64,000 nucleotides of DNA. Origin: Aphrophora alni. Its lineage: Eukaryota; Arthropoda; Insecta; Hemiptera; Aphrophoridae. Positions 58,458-64,000 of the stretch are shown piece by piece. Below the pieces are notes generated by a model. That model was not told the origin of the DNA and made no database searches. It saw nothing but the letters and a program-made list of their open reading frames with translations. Made by a program: the position numbers and the translations under genes. Numbering within the stretch: the first letter of the stretch is position 1; each line of letters begins with the position of its first letter. The stretch spans positions 146,137,618 through 146,201,617 of the forward strand of contig OY740765.1 of the NCBI GenBank assembly GCA_963513935.1. Direction: 5' to 3'.

Positions 58458-59241
58458 CCCAATAAACTGATTTCAGTGAAACAAACGAAATTCGGTGTAA
58501 ATATTTCAAATCTATACTTACTTTTCTACAAACATTAAAAAGGATTGAAAGTTTCAAAAACTTAAAAAACCCATAGGTTTTGTGGCAAAAATTGGGAACA
58601 CAATAAGGAATATATTTGAGTAAAAAAAAAAATTTTTACTTCAATCACTACTAAACTTCAACTATCTTTGAATTTTAAAAAAATAGCTACTTCATGAAAA
58701 TTTGAGTGCAAGTGTGTGTTCATATCGGTTTTTATGGGCTTTCATCTCATAAAATGTTTAGTTAAGATTAGACTAAGACTCTAGTGAAGCCAGTTTTGAC
58801 AAATAAATAATAATCTACAAAATATAAAAAGGCACCCATAGTTGATTTTCCTTTTTACTGACTAATTACTACCGAACTAAAATTTTTTACGACGAGAAAT
58901 TTTGTTAGTTTAGAATTTCTATTGTGAGAGGGTGTCTGAGAAAGTTTGTGCAACGTTTTTCCACAGTTTCTAATAAATTCACTTCTAATAAAAGTGGTTA
59001 TTAATTTAACATCAAACATTCCGTACCGTAAGTTCACACATTGGAATCTCTACAACATCTGGCGTTCGATATTGGGATATTTATGGCAATGTTTCTGCCT
59101 AACAACGAATTTCGTTTATTTGAACACTTTGAGAAGTTATAATAAATGACACCGTCAGACATTAAGCTTATAATTTAACTGTTGGTATTCAACTATTGAC
59201 CTTTTAGAATTTGTGGTCCATGGCGTTTGTTCTACTTTTAG

Positions 59242-59940
59242 GGTACGAACAGAACAAGTGGGTCGCTGTGGATGCTACTAGTTAAGTCGCGGTCGATGTC
59301 AACATCCATGTAAAACAAACACATTGTAGTGAATGGAAGAGAACAGAGCAGGTAAGTCGCGGTGGAGGTTTAGCGCAATGCCATCCAGGAGGTTAACATC
59401 GATGCTTTTGAAAATCAAATGAGTTGTTTTACATGGATGCTTACTGCGCGGTCTACAAGGATGCTTCACTGTGATTGGTGCGTTCAAGGCCAAGTTGCCA
59501 TCCCCCTCCACAGCAGCTCGCATAGAACACGTCTGGCGTCTGTCATTCCGTGCGCTAGGGTACTCTAGTTCCTTTCCATAATCTCTTTTGCGTAATAAGT
59601 TCATTTTTGAATTTCAAGTGCTAAATATGAAGGAAGATCTGATAGCAATTGTGCAGCTCACTCCCGTATTGTGGGTATATTACCTATCAGCCACCACTTG
59701 GTGACAGCTGACATTTCATCACTATCATCACTTGACTCACACAACACCGCAAAAGCACTTTTTTTCTTTTTTTTTTGTCATTCAAATTTCATCAAACTAC
59801 TCCACTTGACAGTGGTCCTAGCTCGGCTGAGCAGTGCAGGTAACCTCCTTGCTATGTGCTGTCGACATCGACTGCGAATTAACTAGCAGCATCCACCGCG
59901 ACCTCCACCTCCACCGCGACCCACTTGTTCTGTTCGTACC
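59242..59940. mobile_element. Terminal-inverted-repeat DNA element, non-autonomous
   Basis: The left end GGTACGAACAGAACAAGTGG, GTCGC then GTGGATGCTACTAGTTAA, and TCGCGGTCGATGTC, is repeated in reverse at 59870-59940 (GACATCGACTGCGAATTAAC, TAGCAGCATCCACCGCGACC, CACTTGTTCTGTTCGTACC). TTTA adjoins both ends, offset by one base on the left. The interior is GC-richer than the region and has a 101-codon minus-strand open frame (59299-59604) without a recognisable transposase motif. A TTA/TTTA target would fit PIF/Harbinger-type elements, but this is inference. Confidence 0.6.
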
Positions 59941-59984
59941 TTTACGAAGTATACTGTAAGTTTGGTAATCGTCAAATTTCGAGC

Positions 59985-60140
59985 TACATTTTCTGGTCGA
60001 TCTTCACGTTTAGTGGCGTCGCTAAACAAGAAGTGTCTTTCGACATGCCTCCCGTCCATCGTCGTTGTCGTCTGTACGTAAGCACGATAGGGGCCACAAA
60101 AATTAAGATAAGAATATGAAATTTGATATAGGTACGGTGA
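59985..60140 (+). repeat. Dispersed repeat shared with 23.8 kb
   Basis: GATCTTCACGTTTAGTGG, GTCGTCTGTACGTAAGCACG and CCACAAAAATTAAGATAAGA, then ATGAAATTTGATA, occur in the same order on the minus strand at 23795-23960. A fragment (GTTGTCGTTTGTACGGTAGC) is at 44.02 kb. Family unknown. Confidence 0.6.
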
Positions 60141-60980
60141 CCTTAAGTCTCGGATTCATGAACTGTGTCCCGAAGTCCTGGAATCTTCCTAGAAAGTCCT
60201 GGAAATTTAATGAAACCATATACAGTTCGTGTTAAGTAATAAATTATTATAAGTTTACGGCAAATAATATTAAACAGTAAATAGTTTCATTTACAATATA
60301 CTGATAATACAATACTAGTTTTTTGGTGTAAAATGCAAACAGATTCTTTCGTATTTAACACACGATGACTTCAAATTTTACTAAGCCCGGTGCTTCAAAT
60401 TATGGAACGCCAGGTCTTACTTTGTATCAGTGTGAAACTCCTCTGCAGTACTTAAATACTTTTTTAATGACCCAAGCGAGGAATTATAGTTGTGGTTTTT
60501 ACATGACGTCGCAGATGCTATTCATAAAAGTGTCAAAAACTTGAAGGAGGCAAAGCGTCTGCGGATGAAGCTGCAAATGAGTATTTTCACTTGTACAAGA
60601 GAAACAAAATTATTGTTTTCTTCCACTGAAAGTTAAAGAACTCCAAAAGATATCTTCCAGACAGAACATGATTGTGACTTAGTTATTGAAACAGACGGCA
60701 ACCAGATTTTACCAAAACTGCATTAGATCTGTGGAAAGATGGCCTAGAGAGCCTGCAACAACTGTCGTGAGCTAATGTGAGGGGGGAAACCCAAGTGGAA
60801 GGACGTTTGAAAACGTCTCGCCGGGCACTACATCACTTTACATGTTTCTATGAGCTGTGTGTAGTGAAATCATATCTTACTGATGATCACTTTGCTGAGT
60901 GGTCTAAGCTTAAATCAACAACAGAGCATGTGCTAGTTCGTACTATCCCTTCCACGAACCAATACAGTGATACTATCCCT
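60141..60980. other. Unidentified stretch with a small open frame
   Basis: The 76-codon frame at 60777-61007 runs into the following inverted-repeat element and has no recognised motif. GTGATACTATCCCTTCC is duplicated in tandem near 60966-60983. Coding-like composition at 60.36-60.96 kb may be a decayed transposon ORF; frames are broken. Confidence 0.35.
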
Positions 60981-60981
60981 T

Positions 60982-61116
60982 CCTCAGTGATACATGAGCT
61001 ACAATAACAAAAATATAACTGATATATCACTGATGATGGCGACTTTGTCGTCGAAACGCGTTTGATTAAATAAACGTAATTTTTGTGAAATATTGTGTTC
61101 GAGTTTTTTCTATCTA
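60982..61116 (+). mobile_element. Element of the 52.6-kb family with the best hammerhead-type core
   Basis: The right arm is complete and the left arm is cut short just before the core (CCTCAGTGATACATGAGC at 60982). The core is CTGATGA (61030-61036), GGCGAC (61038-61043), loop TTT, GTCGTC (61047-61052) and GAAA (61053-61056), then ACG paired with CGT (61056-61058 and 61075-61077) and A61078. Stem II has six pairs with one G-U. It ends CTATCTA at 61116, as at 52.8 and 62.4 kb. No stem I pairing was found between CATATATCA-type and ATTTTTG-type flanks. Confidence 0.7.
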
Positions 61117-62197
61117 AATAAAATATTAAACCTTTTTTACACGTCTGAGTGAATAATAATTTGCTATTCGGTTATTGTGATGTAGAGTAAGCCAAAATGT
61201 ATTGGGAATTACATGTCCGGTACATGATGTTCTAAAAAGTTAAAAAGTGTGTCTACCTATTTCTTAATTTTACAAATTATTGGAACCAAATGTTACTTTA
61301 GTTTAATTTTTATTAATTACATAACATAAGTTTTAATGAATTTTGGTAACCAAACAAACATATCAATTGAAAGTTTAGAAACTTTAAATTAATATACATA
61401 ATGTGTAGAATTAATTTGCCATGTACAGGTTTATCTAAAAAAAAATACATTTTAAAATGTATTATCTAACATTTTTACAGAAATATTATGTATATGTTGT
61501 TATTAGTATACTAACTTTAAATTACTAAGTATAAGCTTTCAAAACCATGCCAGTGATCACTTAAATTGTTCAGATCTGTAATAAAGGTGGAAATACTCAG
61601 AAACTGAGGAATTGAAATTTCCAAACTCGTTATCAAGATTTGGACTTTGGCTTAAAATGATAAAGCATGTTGGTCTATGTTTGGGACACGTAGGTCTACA
61701 TAACTTTTTGAAATAATTTAGTATCTATTCATAAATCAATCGAATGAGTCAATTTTAATTCTGTAGTCTACCGGAATGTTGAAGTAAAGTTATTTACAGT
61801 TAGATCAGCAATGGAGATGAATGAAACTGAGAGGATTAAATTGCTCATGATTGAGAGGATGTGGTGATCGGGAACTGCCAAATTGCACAAGGAAAGCATT
61901 TTGAACATTTATTGTAAAACTGAAAGTTAAGAAAAATTTTTAATTTTGGATCAGCCTATACATGGAGAATTATTTTTACACTTTATTAACTTATGCCCTA
62001 GACTTTCAATTGATAAGAATTATTAGTAACATTTAGTTCTTAATAATTGGTGTAATTAAAAAATATGGAGGCTTATTTCTTAGAACACCCTGTACCGAAT
62101 AAGTAATTTACAATATATTTTGGCTTACTTTACATCACAGTAACAAAATAAAAATCAATATTCAGTCAGATCTGAAGAGAACGTTTAATATTTTGTT

Positions 62198-62397
62198 TAG
62201 ATAGAAACAAAAATTCAAACACAATATCTCACAAAAATTACTTTTATATTTAATCAAACGCATTTTAACGAAAAAGTCGCCATCCTCAGTATATACATGA
62301 GCTACAAAACCTAATTATAACTCATGTCGTTGAAACGCGTTTGATTAAATAAACGTAATTTTTTGTGAAATATTTTGTTCGAGTTTTTTTCTATCTA
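62198..62397. mobile_element. Third inverted-repeat element of the 52.6-kb family, core deleted in one arm
   Basis: Arms start TAGATAG (62198) and end CTATCTA (62397) and pair over most of their length. In the right arm the bases from TATCACTGAGG through the first stem II strand are missing (CTCATG runs into TCGTTGAAACGCG at about 62326). In the left arm, minus strand, the core is CTGAGGA with the stem mutated and GAAA changed to AAAA. The element is therefore inactive as a ribozyme by sequence. TA flanks both ends. Confidence 0.7.
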
Positions 62398-63874
62398 ATA
62401 TTATATCACAAGTCAACCTCAATATTTGTTTATAATAATGTGTTTACAAAATTACGAATCATAAACTGTCCTATTATAATATGTAAAATTATTAATACAT
62501 TTTAAAAAATTGAGAAAAAACAGGTTTCGTTAATTTTAGGAACGCCCTACTAAAGTTTTATACGATCCTGTAGGTAGGTCAGGTTAAGAGCTTTAAAACG
62601 AGAAGTTGAACTTGAAGTATTAAGTCGTTTCTATACTTTTCTAACACACTTCATATTGTGAAATTATTCAGTTTAAAACCAATAAAAGTTATTAAATCAA
62701 CACAAACCGCTATTAAATACAAACAATGATTCTCGTAAGAGTGTTGCAGTAGAACTGACCTCGTAGTGGCGCAGTCTAGACCGGATTGAATGGACGAACT
62801 TGAAAGGATTGCAGTGAGGGCCACGAAAGTCGCAGTTATGGTCTTTTTTTTGTTTTGTTATTACAGCACAAACCTGATAGATACAGTACCCAAAAATATT
62901 TGCAAAAGGGTGTTTTGAACAAAAGGGTTTTATCGGAGTGGATAAATTATCCCCAAGTTTGTCGCACGTTTTCTTAGTTTAGTGAATGATTTTATTATTA
63001 CTCGTTGTCAAAAATTGTAGTTTTACTTAAAGAAATTTTATTTTCAATATTTAAATAAGTTTACATTACCGGAAGCCATTGATTTTTTTTTTCACGCTGG
63101 TTTTAGCATCGTTAATTTTCTATATATATGAGACTTGAATTATATTTAGTTTATATCTTGCATATGATTAATTTAGAAAAATATTTTATTTGAATTTGGG
63201 GGCCTCAAAAGAACATCTATTTAAAAGGTAAGGGTTTGTTTCTAGGAAAATGGATTTTAGTATAAAGGTTTTTTTTTCTTTTATCTTTCACCATTTCAAA
63301 ATGGCGTAAGAAAATATTTTAAATCTTCTTTTAAATCTTGATTACCCTTTTTAAAAACAATATTAATTTAAAATAAAATCAGATATCAGCATTAACTGAG
63401 CTTTAACAAAATGTACCACATTGACAGTTTTTTTTAAAGCACCTCAAATCCGCCAAAAATTTAAATACTTATATCTGAAATTTTTAAGATATTACAAAGA
63501 GACCAAGTTCTACTTCCAATGAGAGATCTTATAAATTAAGAGCTCTGTTTTATACTTTGTCCGGCCGCCATTTTGAATTGGCTGAACGTAATTAAGTTTT
63601 TTTTTATCATTTTTCTTTATTCATCAAGACTTATAAAATAATGTATCACACCCTCCCACTGCCTCCTACCATTTAAGATATTTCAATTGGCTCATCTCAC
63701 AACTTCTCTCAGAAGGGGTTATCAAAAGAAGTTATTATATCACAAGATAGAATCCATACCCAAACAAAGATTCACAAAGAGAATGTTTTTTATCCTAATT
63801 ATAAACAAAAATAGAGATTGGGGACTCGACTTTAAGATCACATGAATTTAAACGAATACTGCGGATCATTATTT
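62398..63874. other. AT-rich DNA, no gene recognised
   Basis: Contains isolated 'GCCGCCATTTTGAATTGG' and 'TTTCAAAATGGCG' pieces like those in family G and the 29.0-kb region. No coding signal. Confidence 0.4.
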
Positions 63875-63953
63875 GATAGTCCCGGATCTAAATTTTGTAA
63901 TAATTTCAAAGGGGGATAGTCCTGGATCGGAAATTTTGTAATAATTTCAAAGG
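63875..63953 (+). repeat. Tandem duplication of ~40 bp
   Basis: GATAGTCCCGGATCTAAATT at 63875 and GATAGTCCTGGATCGGAAAT at 63915 are each followed by TTTGTAATAATTTCAAAGG. Two copies only. Confidence 0.8.
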
Positions 63954-64000
63954 AAATTATCTAAAAACCTTTCAGTTCCAACCTCTCTAACCTATCTATT

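Larger units (their letters stand above)
54860..58790 (+). repeat. Diverged satellite-like tandem array, about 360-530-bp units
   Basis: A unit landmark, CTACTAAACTTCTGCTATTT followed by GAATATTT..A and GATACTTTGTGAGAATTTGA, recurs at about 54872, 55318, 56811, 57279, 57636, 58112 and 58644. Each unit then carries TTTTATGGGCTCAAA, a GACGATAAAA block, CATTTTCTGAA-type sequence, CATCTCATGAAAAACCTTGA, GAGCTGTTTTTTACGGTACACTTTT (split), and CCGATTTCAG-AAACAAACTAAATTC. Two insertions disrupt it: a LINE at 55494-55937 and an unrelated block near 56286-56808. The longest open frame (139 codons, minus strand, 54772-55191) lies across the array and is not a gene. Confidence 0.75.

Noticed and set aside
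59299..59604. 101-codon open frame, - strand, as a transposase
   Set aside because: No DDE, zinc-finger or other transposase motif could be seen. It includes part of the inverted-repeat end.

Overview
The window is AT-rich insect DNA, consistent with an expanded genome and perhaps Hemiptera, although the sequence does not fix the order. It contains one recognisable host gene segment: the last coding exon of the COUP-TF/NR2F nuclear receptor seven-up (svp), at 46954-47228 on the + strand. This exon encodes the end of the ligand-binding domain (helices 9-12 and the AF-2 core). It starts at a clear 3' splice site, and I found no earlier svp exon upstream. The most economical reading is that 1-46953 is largely one very long svp intron, followed by the 3' UTR and then intergenic DNA from roughly 47.7 kb. 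Insect origin is supported by the svp match, by several short (CCTAA)n tracts matching the TTAGG insect telomere unit, and by the transposon types.

Nearly everything else is transposon debris and tandem repeats. There are four decayed non-LTR retrotransposon (LINE) pieces. At 3.1-3.8 kb there is an RT domain (+). At 33.1-34.5 kb there is an R1-clade-like element (-) whose two ends abut CCTAA-type sequence. At 41.3-42.2 kb there is a YADD-bearing RT (-) that carries another repeat inside it. At 55.5-55.9 kb there is a 5'-truncated element (+) with a perfect 14-bp target-site duplication and a TAA-repeat tail. Two further retroposed insertions have clean duplications: 8955-9395 (16 bp) and 6312-6512 (11-12 bp).

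Several dispersed families recur. I call them P (about 250 bp, 12 copies), R (about 150-330 bp, 6 copies), F (AT-rich, at least 10 copies), G (copies carrying a 'CAGGGTGT' end motif) and a 399-bp family (2 copies). There are about ten long inverted repeats. A further family resembles Penelope-like element termini. Its copies carry a hammerhead-ribozyme-type core (CUGANGA - stem II - GAAA) with compensatory stem II changes between copies. This is the most interesting non-coding pattern in the window, but I could not find a convincing stem I.

Tandem arrays include a diverged ~360-530-bp satellite at 54.86-58.79 kb, a 17-bp minisatellite with ~121-139-bp higher-order structure at 44.6-45.05 kb, a 99-bp triplicate at 46.3 kb, ~55-70-bp units at 8.46-8.75 kb, and a 128-bp CT microsatellite at 16.1 kb. 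The remaining single-copy stretches contain nothing I can identify as coding. A GATA-motif cluster at 14.7 kb and a few GC-richer patches are possible regulatory DNA for svp.
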